Positions 1 to 7,713 of a stretch of DNA of 64,000 bases are shown one piece after another. This DNA comes from an uncultured Collinsella sp. (GTDB lineage: Bacteria > Actinomycetota > Coriobacteriia > Coriobacteriales > Coriobacteriaceae). The stretch lies in the NCBI GenBank assembly GCA_900541235.1, contig UQIW01000005.1, forward strand, positions 1 through 64,000, in the 5' to 3' direction. Made by a program: the position numbers and the translations under genes. The notes under the pieces are model-generated. The model was given only the letters and a program-made list of their open reading frames with translations, did not search any database and was not told the DNA's origin. Each line of letters opens with the position of its first letter. Within the stretch, counting starts at the first letter, position 1.

Positions 1-1494
1 TGTCGCAGCCCCGACCCGCGGTCACGAGCGGGGGCTCCTGTCGTTTCCGTGCCCTTGGATTGGGTCATAGTGTCTGTTACGCAGTTCACCACCAAGTTCA
101 ACGGCTCCGAGCTTTCGGTCTTCGATTGCACCAGCATGGGCACGCGCGGTCTGTTCTCCGCCTATATCGCCGCGTTCATTACCGTGTGGGTCTATAAGTT
201 CTGCGTCTCGCGCGATCTGACCATTAAGCTGCCCAAGGAGGTTCCGGGCGCCATCGCACAGAACTTCCGCGACATCATCCCCTTCGGTGGCGCTGTCATC
301 ATTTGCGGCATCATCGATGTGGTTGTGCGCAACCTCATGGGCGTTCCGTTCTCCGAGCTGCTTATCAAACTGCTCTCCCCGCTCTTCACTGCGGCAGAGA
401 CCTACCCCGGACTCATCCTTATTCAGGCAGCCACCGCGTTCTTCTGGTTCATCGGTGTCCACGGCCCTTCGATTGTCCAGCCGGGCATCGACCCCATCCG
501 TCTTGCCAACCAGGCCGAGAACCTGCAGGTTCTGCTGGCCGGTGGCCACCCCGCCCACTCCCTCACCTTTAACATGTCGCTCGTGGGTGAGTTCGGCGGC
601 ACCGGCGCCACGTTCATCGTTCCGCTTCTGCTGATTCTCTTTATGAAGTCCAAGCAGCTCAAAGCCGTCGGTAAGGCCTCGATTGTTCCTGTTGCCTTCG
701 CCGTCAACGAACCGCTGCTCTTTGGCGCGCCCATGATCCTCAACCCCTACATGCTCATCCCCTTTGTTGCCGCCGGCTGCGTCAACGTAAGTGTTGCCAA
801 GTTCTTTATCGACAACGTGGGCATGAACGGCTTCTCCTTCGTGGTGCCTTGGGCTACCCCTGCCCCCATCGGCATCTTCATCACCACGAACTTCCAGCTT
901 ATCGCCCTGGTATTTGTCGCGATCATCATCTTGCTGGACGCCATCATCTACCTGCCGTTCTTGAAGGCATACGATAAGCTGCTCTGCGACCAGGAAGCCG
1001 AGCGCGCCGCCGAGCTGGGTCTCGAGTCCGATGGTGCTGCCACCATCGCCGCCAGCACCTCTGCGCCCGCTGTCGAGCAGGCCACCGCTGCCGTCGAGCC
1101 GACCGCCGCTGCCGCTGACAGCAAGCCTGTCGCCGATCAGCCCGAGCCCGCTGCCGATGCATCCGCTAAGAAGGATGTCGACGGTCTGAAGGTCCTCGTC
1201 CTGTGCGCCGGCGCCGGCACCTCTGCCATGCTTGCCAACGCCATCAAGGAAGGTGCCGCGCAGACCGGAGAGAACATCGCTTCCTCCGCAGGCGCCTATG
1301 GCCAGCACACTGCCATCATGGATCAGTACGACGTCATCGTGCTCGCCCCGCAGGTCCGTAGCTACTACAACGACATGAAGGCCGACACCGATCGCCTGGG
1401 CATTAAGCTGCTCGCCCCGCGCGGTAAGGAATATATCGACCTTACTCGCGACCCCGCTGGCGCCATCAAGTGGCTCCGCGAGAACCTCGACTAG
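1..1494 (+). CDS. lacE: PTS lactose/cellobiose-family EIICB, LacE-like (5' partial)
   Basis: Membrane permease plus phosphocarrier that imports and phosphorylates a beta-galactoside or related sugar. The frame is open to the first base of the window and aligns in its first residues with the middle of the EIICB encoded at 4688-6382 (shared TIKLPKEVPG segment), so the N-terminal membrane helices lie outside the window and the GTG at 49 is not the start. An EIIC membrane part is followed by an Ala/Pro/Glu-rich linker (about 1015-1170) and a C-terminal EIIB domain whose phosphorylated cysteine is in VLCAGAGTS (codon 1204-1206). The LacG-like gene starts 76 bp downstream, which argues for lactose/beta-galactoside use. 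No EIIA is visible. Confidence 0.9.
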   Translation, partial: CRSPDPRSRAGAPVVSVPLDWVIVSVTQFTTKFNGSELSVFDCTSMGTRGLFSAYIAAFITVWVYKFCVSRDLTIKLPKEVPGAIAQNFRDIIPFGGAVIICGIIDVVVRNLMGVPFSELLIKLLSPLFTAAETYPGLILIQAATAFFWFIGVHGPSIVQPGIDPIRLANQAENLQVLLAGGHPAHSLTFNMSLVGEFGGTGATFIVPLLLILFMKSKQLKAVGKASIVPVAFAVNEPLLFGAPMILNPYMLIPFVAAGCVNVSVAKFFIDNVGMNGFSFVVPWATPAPIGIFITTNFQLIALVFVAIIILLDAIIYLPFLKAYDKLLCDQEAERAAELGLESDGAATIAASTSAPAVEQATAAVEPTAAAADSKPVADQPEPAADASAKKDVDGLKVLVLCAGAGTSAMLANAIKEGAAQTGENIASSAGAYGQHTAIMDQYDVIVLAPQVRSYYNDMKADTDRLGIKLLAPRGKEYIDLTRDPAGAIKWLRENLD

Positions 1495-1570
1495 GTTCCT
1501 CCCTCTGTTGGTGCCCGGATCCCCAGTTCGGGCACCTCTCCCTATTCGAATCCCACAGAAAGGATGACTC

Positions 1571-2992
1571 ATGACCAACCCCATGCAGTTCCCCGACGGC
1601 TTTGTGTTTGGCGGCGCCACCGCCGCTTACCAGGTTGAGGGCGAGACCCGCACGCACGGCAAGGGCAAAGTGCCCTGGGACGATTTCCTGGCTGCCCAGG
1701 GTCGCTTCTCCCCCGATCCCGCAAGCGATTTCTACAACAAGTACCCGGTCGATATCGACCTGTGCCAGCGCTTCGGCATCAACGGTATCCGCGTCTCCAT
1801 CGCTTGGAGCCGCATCTTCCCCAACGGCACTGGCGAGATCAACCACGAGGGTGTCGCCTTCTATCATGAGCTTTTCGCCACCTGCAACAAAGCCGGCGTT
1901 ATCCCCTATGTCACGCTCGATCACTTTGATACGCCCGAGGCCTTTTACCAGGACGGCGGCGAGGGCTTCCTGACGCGCACGACGATCGACGCCTTTGTCG
2001 AGTACGCCAAGTTCTGCTTTGCCGAGTTCACCGAGGTCAAGCACTGGTTCACGTTTAACGAGATTCCCGCAACCGCCGAGGGCAGCTTTATCGTCGGCAA
2101 CTGGCCGCACGGCGAGAAGTATCGCCTGGACAAGGCTTTCCAGCTCATGCACAACATGATGGTGGCCCACGCCAAGGCTGTCGTCGCCTTCCATGAGGGC
2201 GGCTTTGAGGGCGAGATCGGCATTGTCCAGAACCTGGAGCCCAAGTATCCCCTCGACCCCAACAACGCCGCCGACTGCGAGGCAGCTCGCATGGCCGACG
2301 TCATCAACAACCGTTGGGTACTCGACGCCACCTTCCGCGGCCACTATGCAGCCGATACCATGGAGGCTGCGACCAAGCTGGCTCATATCGCCGGCGGTGA
2401 GCTCGACGTCCGCGACGAGGACATCGCCGTGCTGACCGCCGCGCTCCCCTACAACGATTGCCTGGGCGTCAACACCTACAAGTGCCAGTTCCTGCGTGCC
2501 GCCGAGGGCGAAAACGACATCAACCACAATGGCACCGGCGACAAGGGCTCCTCGCGCTGGTTCCTCAAGGGCGTGGGCGAGTCATGCGTGCGCGAAGGCG
2601 TTCCCACCACCGATTGGGACTGGATTATCTATCCCGAGGGCCTGTACGACCTGCTGCTCCGCATTAAGAACGATTACCCCAACTACAAGAAGATCTACAT
2701 CACCGAGAACGGCATGGGCTATAAGGACGACTTTGAGGACGGCTTTATCGACGACGCCCCTCGCATCGACTATATGCGTCAGCATCTCGCATGGGTCCTC
2801 AAGGCAATCGACGGCGGCGTAAACGTCGACGGTTACTTTGTGTGGTCGCTGCAGGACCAGTTCTCCTGGACCAACGGCTACAACAAGCGCTACGGCCTGT
2901 TCTACATCGACTTTGAGACCCAGAAGCGCTATCCCAAGGCGAGCGCGTACTGGTACAAGAACGTCGCGGAGACCGGCCTGCTCATGGCCTAA
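1571..2992 (+). CDS. lacG: 6-phospho-beta-galactosidase, GH1 family, LacG-like
   Basis: Cytoplasmic enzyme that cleaves PTS-phosphorylated lactose-type disaccharides to galactose-6-phosphate and an aglycone. It is a full-length GH1 TIM barrel of 473 residues. The acid/base glutamate sits in TFNEI, the variant I recall for LacG rather than the TFNEP of most GH1 enzymes, and the nucleophile is in YITENG. The C-terminal stretch NGYNKRYGLFYIDF also resembles LacG's phosphate-binding region. The ATG at 1571 follows AAAGGATG. It lies directly behind the EIICB gene and before a strong terminator, so the two probably form the end of one lac operon. A 6-phospho-beta-glucosidase role is the alternative. 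Confidence 0.88.
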   Translation: MTNPMQFPDGFVFGGATAAYQVEGETRTHGKGKVPWDDFLAAQGRFSPDPASDFYNKYPVDIDLCQRFGINGIRVSIAWSRIFPNGTGEINHEGVAFYHELFATCNKAGVIPYVTLDHFDTPEAFYQDGGEGFLTRTTIDAFVEYAKFCFAEFTEVKHWFTFNEIPATAEGSFIVGNWPHGEKYRLDKAFQLMHNMMVAHAKAVVAFHEGGFEGEIGIVQNLEPKYPLDPNNAADCEAARMADVINNRWVLDATFRGHYAADTMEAATKLAHIAGGELDVRDEDIAVLTAALPYNDCLGVNTYKCQFLRAAEGENDINHNGTGDKGSSRWFLKGVGESCVREGVPTTDWDWIIYPEGLYDLLLRIKNDYPNYKKIYITENGMGYKDDFEDGFIDDAPRIDYMRQHLAWVLKAIDGGVNVDGYFVWSLQDQFSWTNGYNKRYGLFYIDFETQKRYPKASAYWYKNVAETGLLMA

Positions 2993-3014
2993 CTTTTGCC
3001 GCATACCCCCTGTC

Positions 3015-3061
3015 GGCCGCATGCGAATCCCTCCACGGGTTCGCATGCGGCCTATTTTTTT
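3015..3061 (+). terminator. Rho-independent terminator of the lac operon
   Basis: A 15-16 bp GC-rich inverted repeat (GGCCGCATGCGAA and its complement) with a short loop, followed by a run of seven T residues. It lies 23 bp after the lacG stop. Confidence 0.9.
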
Positions 3062-3083
3062 GCTCGGCCCGTGCAGGCCGTTT

Positions 3084-3300
3084 GTCTCGATTTGTAACAT
3101 CTAGCAGGGATTTTCAATCCTAACTGTTATAGATTTAGACGAACGGGCGACCAGGGCTGAAAGATCTCAATCTGTAACACGTAGCCCACTTTCGACCGTC
3201 TAACTGTTACAGATCGAGACAAACGAACGGTCCGAACTTGAAGATCTCAATCTGTAACACGTAGCCGAGTTTTTCGATCCCAACTGTTACAGATTGAGAC
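3084..3300. repeat. Array 1: three palindromic units, 79-80 bp period
   Basis: Units at 3084-3140, 3163-3220 and 3243-3300. Each starts with a copy of GTCTCRATCTGTAAC and ends with its inverse GTTACAGATYGAGAC. They enclose about 27 bp that are themselves loosely conserved (ACGTAGCC, then T-rich, then CTAACT). Unit starts are 79 and 80 bp apart, with about 22 bp between units. A four-unit array of the same family is at 8467-8764. No reading frame runs through it. Function unknown. Confidence 0.9.
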
Positions 3301-3330
3301 GATTCGACGGTACCGGTCGCTTGGACACGC

Positions 3331-3350
3331 CGTGGTACAATTATGCCACG
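3331..3350 (+). promoter_or_regulatory. Probable promoter/operator of the toxin-antitoxin operon
   Basis: An imperfect 20-bp palindrome with CGTGG and CCACG ends surrounds an extended -10-like TGGTACAAT, 18 bp before the antitoxin ATG. Overlap of a palindrome with the -10 is what autorepression by the antitoxin would need. No good -35 box is visible. Confidence 0.5.
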
Positions 3351-3367
3351 ACGCAAAGGAGGTACCC

Positions 3368-3634
3368 ATGTCCGCTTGTGTGCCCGTCCGAGACATGAAG
3401 GACACTGCCACATTCACCGCACTTGTTGAGTCTGAGCGCGACGTCACCGTAACTAAGAACGGCTACGAGGCCATGCACTGCATCAGCAGCGACCAGTATC
3501 GCCTCATGCAAGAAGAAATCGCCAAGGCAAAACTGCTGTCTCGTATGATGTTGGCAGAAGACGAAATATCGCAAGGCGACTACAGCGACTACGACTCCTT
3601 CGCGACCGCGATACGAGACAAATATGACCTATAA
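3368..3634 (+). CDS. Type II antitoxin, Phd/YefM-like
   Basis: A small protein of 88 residues that should neutralise the toxin encoded next to it and repress the operon. The N-terminal part (VRDMKDTATFTALVESERDV, then TKNGYEAM) matches the Phd/YefM DNA-binding fold, and the acidic C-terminal tail (EDEISQGDYSDYDSF) is the type that folds onto a RelE-like toxin. The ATG at 3368 was chosen because AAAGGAGG precedes it at 3355-3362; a longer frame from 3332 runs through the promoter palindrome. It overlaps the toxin gene by 11 bp, which implies coupled translation. Confidence 0.85.
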   Translation: MSACVPVRDMKDTATFTALVESERDVTVTKNGYEAMHCISSDQYRLMQEEIAKAKLLSRMMLAEDEISQGDYSDYDSFATAIRDKYDL

Positions 3635-3929
3635 CGTCGTTATACTCAAAAGCGCGCGATATGAGTACGAGAGTATCGTCGGGTACCTTGCTCAAATCCT
3701 CAAGAATCCGCGTGCAGCAGGCAATTTTGTCGCTGAGTTTGAATATCAGCTTGATCTGCTTCGCGAGCAGCCGCTCCTACGTCCCCTCTCGCATATGCAA
3801 GAGCTGGCGGCACGTAATTACCGATCGTTTCCCGTCAACAACTACGTGTGCCTTTATAAGTTTGAGCACGAAACAATCTATATCGCCCACATCTTTCATC
3901 AGTCACAGGACTACGCCCGCCTGGTCTAG
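3624..3929 (+). CDS. Type II toxin, RelE/ParE family
   Basis: A protein of 101 residues with the RelE/ParE layout: an N-terminal beta strand (YNVVILKSARYEYESIVGYLAQ), a helical hairpin, then RNYRSFPVNNYVCLYKFEHETIYIAHIFHQSQDY, the usual strand-rich C-terminal half. RelE members cleave mRNA on the ribosome and ParE members attack gyrase; the sequence alone does not decide which. It begins inside the antitoxin gene. The pair sits between array 1 and the degenerate deoR copy, in the accessory part of the window. Confidence 0.85.
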   Translation: MTYNVVILKSARYEYESIVGYLAQILKNPRAAGNFVAEFEYQLDLLREQPLLRPLSHMQELAARNYRSFPVNNYVCLYKFEHETIYIAHIFHQSQDYARLV

Positions 3930-3960
3930 CCCACAAGCTGAATACTTGGCCCGAGCGCAT

Positions 3961-4073
3961 TTGCGTGTCATATCGCGTCACGTTGACGCGTAAAATGACG
4001 CGCAAATTTTTACGCGTCATCAAATTTGACGCACAAATGGTGTTTTTACATTTACGTGTCATTTTGCGCGTCA
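3961..4073. repeat. Cluster of TGACGCGYAAA-type motifs in both orientations
   Basis: About eight copies of an 11-bp motif close to TGACGCGTAAA within 113 bp: 3961-3970 (part), 3974-3980 (part), 3984-3994, 3996-4006, 4009-4019, 4027-4037, 4051-4061 and 4063-4073. Some read forward and some inverted. A shortened version (GCGCGTCATATCGCGT) precedes the intact deoR gene near 8788-8804. It looks like a multi-site binding region for a protein; no function is known to me. Confidence 0.7.
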
Positions 4074-4129
4074 TATTGAAGCGATAACCCCTGCGCTGGC
4101 AGAGGGCAAAAGTCCTCCTGCTGCGCTAG

Positions 4130-4525
4130 CTAGCAGATGACCTGCGTGTGCTCCTCGATGGCGACACGATCCTCGGCGGCGATACCCGGCTCGCACACCA
4201 CGGCGTCCAAATTGTCCAGGCGGCAGAAGGTGTAGAAGTCGCGCTTGTCGATCTTGCTGGAGTCGGCGATCAGATAGCGCGTATCGGCCTTGCTAAAGGC
4301 GAGCTGCTGGATGCGGCCCTCGTCCATGTTGGACGTGGACACGTCGCCGTCCAGAATGCCGTTGGCGCCGACAAACGCCGTGTCAATCCCTAGTGCGCGC
4401 AGGGTATCCTCGGCCATGGGGCCCACAAAGGCGGCGGTGCGGCGACGATACATGCCGCCCACCAGGCACAGCTCGCAATCCTCGCTCGCCTCGAGCAGGC
4501 TAAAGGCCGAAAGCGAATTGGTCAC
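4130..4525 (-). pseudogene. deoR-family regulator, C-terminal remnant
   Basis: The translated segment is nearly identical to the last 130 residues of the intact DeoR regulator at 8885-9649, including the CLVGGMYRRRTAAFVGP core and the C-terminal HTQVIC. It lacks the helix-turn-helix and the first half of the sugar-sensing domain. Similarity stops at the VTNSLS motif; upstream the frame meets a stop near 4575. The product could not bind DNA as a DeoR protein does. It reads as a duplicated and truncated copy. Confidence 0.8.
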
Positions 4526-4617
4526 ATAGATAGAAGGCAGTTTGTCGGTGACTCGGAGAGCGCCAATGCGATCTCACGACGGTTGCGCTCATTGTCTCAA
4601 TTAGATACCCAACGAAA

Positions 4618-4652
4618 TACGGCCCCGCAGCTCAATAAGCTGCGGGGCCGTA
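4618..4652. terminator. Terminator hairpin after the second EIICB gene
   Basis: TACGGCCCCGCAGC and its exact complement are separated by 7 bases, a very stable stem 36 bp after the EIICB stop on the minus strand. T-runs are weak on both sides, so it may act in both directions or only stabilise the mRNA end. Confidence 0.65.
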
Positions 4653-4687
4653 CTATACACCGACGAATCAACGACGAAGTGCATCCA

Positions 4688-6382
4688 CTATTTGGCCAGC
4701 TCCTGAACGATCCAGTCAATTGCACCTTCGGGATCGTTGGTAAGGTCGATATACTCCTTGCCCCTTGTGGTGAGCAGTTTAATTCCAAGGCGATCGGTAT
4801 CGGCCTTCATAGCGTCATAGTACATGCGTGCCTGGGGCGCCAGAACAATCACGTTGTACTGATCCATCGTATCATAGTGGCTTCCGTACGCACCGGACTG
4901 AGAAACCAGATCAATACCCTTAGCAGCGGCGCCTTCGCGAAGAGCATTTGCCAAGAGAGTCGAAGTGCCGGCACCCTGGCAAAGCACAAGCACGCGGATC
5001 TGCTCTGCCTTGTCCTTTACCGCCTCGAGAGCTTTTGCGACATTTTCCTGTGCGGCAATAGCATCTGCATCCGAGGTTTCTGCAGCCTCCTTTGCAGACT
5101 CTTCCAAACAAAGCTGATGGTCGTATGCCTTACAGAACGGATAGTAAATTACAAAGTCAACGACCAGCAGCACTGCAATCAATACGAGAGAACGTACATC
5201 AAGGCCTGTGGTGAGGAATGCACCGATTGGGCCGGGAAGCGCCCACGGCATGGTATACATGGGGGCGTTCATTCCAATGACGTCAATGAAAAACTTACCG
5301 ATTAAAGCGTTGACCATAGGAGCCGCTAGGAAGGGCACGAACATATAGGGATTGAGAACAATCGGCATACCGAAGAGAACGGGCTCGTTAACTCCAAAAA
5401 TCACCGGGATAATCGATGCCTTGCCCATGGCTTTAAGCTGCTTGGAACGCATAAACATGATCAGGATAATCGGAACGATGAACGTGCAGCCAGAACCGCC
5501 CAGACCGCCGATGAAGTTTGTAAAGTCCAGCGCGAGAGCAATTGACGGGTGTCCACCTGCCTGGAAAACCGCAAGATTGGTAACGGTATTGTCGTAGAGC
5601 GCAGCATTGATCGGAGTCATGACAACCGAGGCACCGTGAATGCCCATAAATTGGAAAAGTGCGACCGCGCCCTCGATAAGCGCCATGCCAGGATAGGTGT
5701 CGACCGCGGAGAACAGCGGCGAGATAAGAGCGGATACCAAATTGGCGAACGGCACAGCAAGCAGCTTACGGCTCGCGAGATCGATAAAAGCGCACGCAAG
5801 GATCGAAAACCCAAACGCAAAGATATCGCGAAAACTCTGCGCAATAGAGCCAGGGACCTCTTTGGGGAGCTTGATCGTCACATTATGGCTAATGCACACC
5901 TTATAGATGTTAACGGTCAAGAATGCGGATACGAACGCGGCGATAAAACCCTTGGTTCCCATATAGCCGGTTTCAAAAACAGATGTATCTGCTCCGCCAA
6001 TCGAAACAACATCGTTCGTCACCGATAGCAAGAACATGCCGCACATGGCACAAACCATGCACGAGGTGGGGTTGAGAGATTTGCCCGAAGGCATGCGGCG
6101 GTTCATCGACTTGGCAAGTGAGCTCGCCGTGGTGCCGGCCACCATAATGCCAAGAAGTCCCATGGTATATGCATAGATTTTATTAAAGAAATCCAGCACC
6201 TCAGACGGAAGCGCGATGCCTACATAGGCAGGGAGCGTCGAAAGAAGAAGGAACAGGCTCGAGAACAGCACAATTGGCATATTCGAGAGAAAGCCATCCT
6301 TAATCGCCACCAGATAAATGTTCCTTGAGATTTTGTCGAAGAGGGCCTGGTGTTTTTCAAGGAATTTGACGATAGCGTCCAT
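4688..6382 (-). CDS. PTS lactose/cellobiose-family EIICB
   Basis: A sugar permease fused to its phosphocarrier, 564 residues, paralogous to the partial gene at the window start. The EIIC membrane domain covers about residues 1-430 with several long hydrophobic helices. A charged linker leads to the EIIB domain (about 460-564), which begins RVLVLCQGAGTSTLL with the phosphocysteine near 4984-4986. The start at 6382 (MDAIVKFLE) was chosen over an upstream in-frame Met because AAAGGATG lies at the right distance. No EIIA or phosphoglycosidase is adjacent, so it must borrow an EIIA from elsewhere. It is divergent from the unknown gene at 6739. Confidence 0.9.
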   Translation of the reverse strand: MDAIVKFLEKHQALFDKISRNIYLVAIKDGFLSNMPIVLFSSLFLLLSTLPAYVGIALPSEVLDFFNKIYAYTMGLLGIMVAGTTASSLAKSMNRRMPSGKSLNPTSCMVCAMCGMFLLSVTNDVVSIGGADTSVFETGYMGTKGFIAAFVSAFLTVNIYKVCISHNVTIKLPKEVPGSIAQSFRDIFAFGFSILACAFIDLASRKLLAVPFANLVSALISPLFSAVDTYPGMALIEGAVALFQFMGIHGASVVMTPINAALYDNTVTNLAVFQAGGHPSIALALDFTNFIGGLGGSGCTFIVPIILIMFMRSKQLKAMGKASIIPVIFGVNEPVLFGMPIVLNPYMFVPFLAAPMVNALIGKFFIDVIGMNAPMYTMPWALPGPIGAFLTTGLDVRSLVLIAVLLVVDFVIYYPFCKAYDHQLCLEESAKEAAETSDADAIAAQENVAKALEAVKDKAEQIRVLVLCQGAGTSTLLANALREGAAAKGIDLVSQSGAYGSHYDTMDQYNVIVLAPQARMYYDAMKADTDRLGIKLLTTRGKEYIDLTNDPEGAIDWIVQELAK

Positions 6383-6565
6383 AAGACATCCTTTCATGTT
6401 TCCCGGACACACAACGATTTATCCGGACTCAACCGTCGTCGTCCCAGTTTGTATCCACGTAGGTAAATGAATACGTTCTCGTGCGAAATGTAATATCATT
6501 TGCGCGATTTGTCATAACCAATTCTTTTTCCGCTTTGTCGATATGTCAAGAATTCAAATACTTAT

Positions 6566-6658
6566 TCGGTGAACGGCAGTTGCGTAATTTTAGATTTGTC
6601 CAGCTAAAGGCTATTTTTTCCGAGCAGTACAATAAGTTTGCAACCGTTCACCGATTGG
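6566..6658. promoter_or_regulatory. Divergent intergenic region with spaced CGGTGAACGG inverted motif
   Basis: The 356 bp between the divergent genes is AT-rich and holds TCGGTGAACGGCAGTTGC at 6566-6583 and, inverted, GCAACCGTTCACCGA at 6640-6654, with 56 bp between them. The same core occurs as a tight palindrome upstream of the mannose-family PTS operon (22688-22717). It is a likely operator pair; the neighbouring GntR protein (7714-8451) is the first candidate to bind it. Confidence 0.55.
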
Positions 6659-6738
6659 ATATAACATATTTAATATATTGTTGTAACAATATTAGTGACG
6701 ATGTCACAAGCCTGTCGTTCTAGTCAAAGGAAGTAACA

Positions 6739-7659
6739 ATGCCCAAACGATTACTGAACATGTCCGCATCCGATTTTGCCGCCACGTCACCCATGGATTT
6801 AAAGCAGGCAATTCTGGCCTCCGAGGGACGTACCATCATGGCGGAAAACGTACCCTCTTCCCAATTTCTCAGCGGCGTTACTAATGCAGAAATCGAACGT
6901 GCCGCAGGTGCCGACCTGCTTCTGTTTAACGCGTTCGATGTGTTCGATCCAGTTATTGCCGGTATTCCAGATGATCTCAATGAAAACCCGGTCACTTGGG
7001 TGAAGCGAGCATGCGGAAGGCCCATTGGCGTCAATCTGGAGCCTGTTGATAACGAGGCAGAGATGTCTGAATCCCGTACGGAAATCCCCATGGGTCGTCG
7101 CGTCTCTCCCAAGACCTTAGAAAAGGCTAACGAACTCGGATTTGATTTTATCTGCCTGACGGGCAACCCTGGAACTGGCGTCTCCAACGATGCGATCGCC
7201 CATTCAATCAAACTCTCCAAAGAGCATTTCAATGGCCTGATCATAGCCGGAAAAATGCATGGAGCAGGCGTTGCGGAACCTGTCATGACGCTCGAAATAG
7301 CGCGCGAGTTTGTTGACCTCGGTGTCGATATCCTTCTCGTGCCAGCCCCCTACACCGTCCCCTGCTTCCAAGAAGCAGACCTGCGCGCCATCGTAGACTT
7401 TGTACGATCCTACAACGTAGGCAAGTCAATTGAAGAGAAAGTTCTCGTCATGGCGGCGAACGGGACGAGTCAAGACTCCTGCGACAGCGAGACCATTAAG
7501 AAAATAGGCCTTGCAGCAAAAGCAGCCGGCGCTGACCTCCAACATATCGGGGACTCCATGAACGGTATTTGCCTGCCCCAGAATATCTTCACGCTCGGAC
7601 AAGCCCTTCGTGGCTACAGGCATCAGATCATCATGCTGAGCCGCTCTGTGATACGTTAA
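6739..7659 (+). CDS. Uncharacterised PTS-associated protein, probably TIM-barrel
   Basis: A protein of 306 residues with no signal peptide or membrane helix. Alternating strand/helix pattern and glycine-rich strand ends (ADLLLFNAFDVFDPV, FDFICLTGNPGTGVS, GLIIAGKMHGAGV, VDILLVPAPYTVP, KVLVMAANGTSQDS, ADLQHIGDS) suggest a beta/alpha barrel that binds a phosphorylated ligand. From memory it resembles an uncharacterised family often found beside PTS genes (possibly DUF7916); I cannot assign a reaction. AAAGGA precedes the ATG. Its divergent partner is an EIICB gene and a GntR regulator follows 54 bp later, so a role in handling the imported sugar phosphate is plausible but unproven. Confidence 0.75.
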   Translation: MPKRLLNMSASDFAATSPMDLKQAILASEGRTIMAENVPSSQFLSGVTNAEIERAAGADLLLFNAFDVFDPVIAGIPDDLNENPVTWVKRACGRPIGVNLEPVDNEAEMSESRTEIPMGRRVSPKTLEKANELGFDFICLTGNPGTGVSNDAIAHSIKLSKEHFNGLIIAGKMHGAGVAEPVMTLEIAREFVDLGVDILLVPAPYTVPCFQEADLRAIVDFVRSYNVGKSIEEKVLVMAANGTSQDSCDSETIKKIGLAAKAAGADLQHIGDSMNGICLPQNIFTLGQALRGYRHQIIMLSRSVIR

Positions 7660-7713
7660 GGTTACCTTGCCCACGTTACATCCCGACTGCGGCAACCATC
7701 AGGTACCACCAAC

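Noticed and set aside
22..1620. 532-codon open frame on the minus strand over the EIICB gene
   Set aside because: It is the antisense shadow of a gene with a clear EIIB active site.
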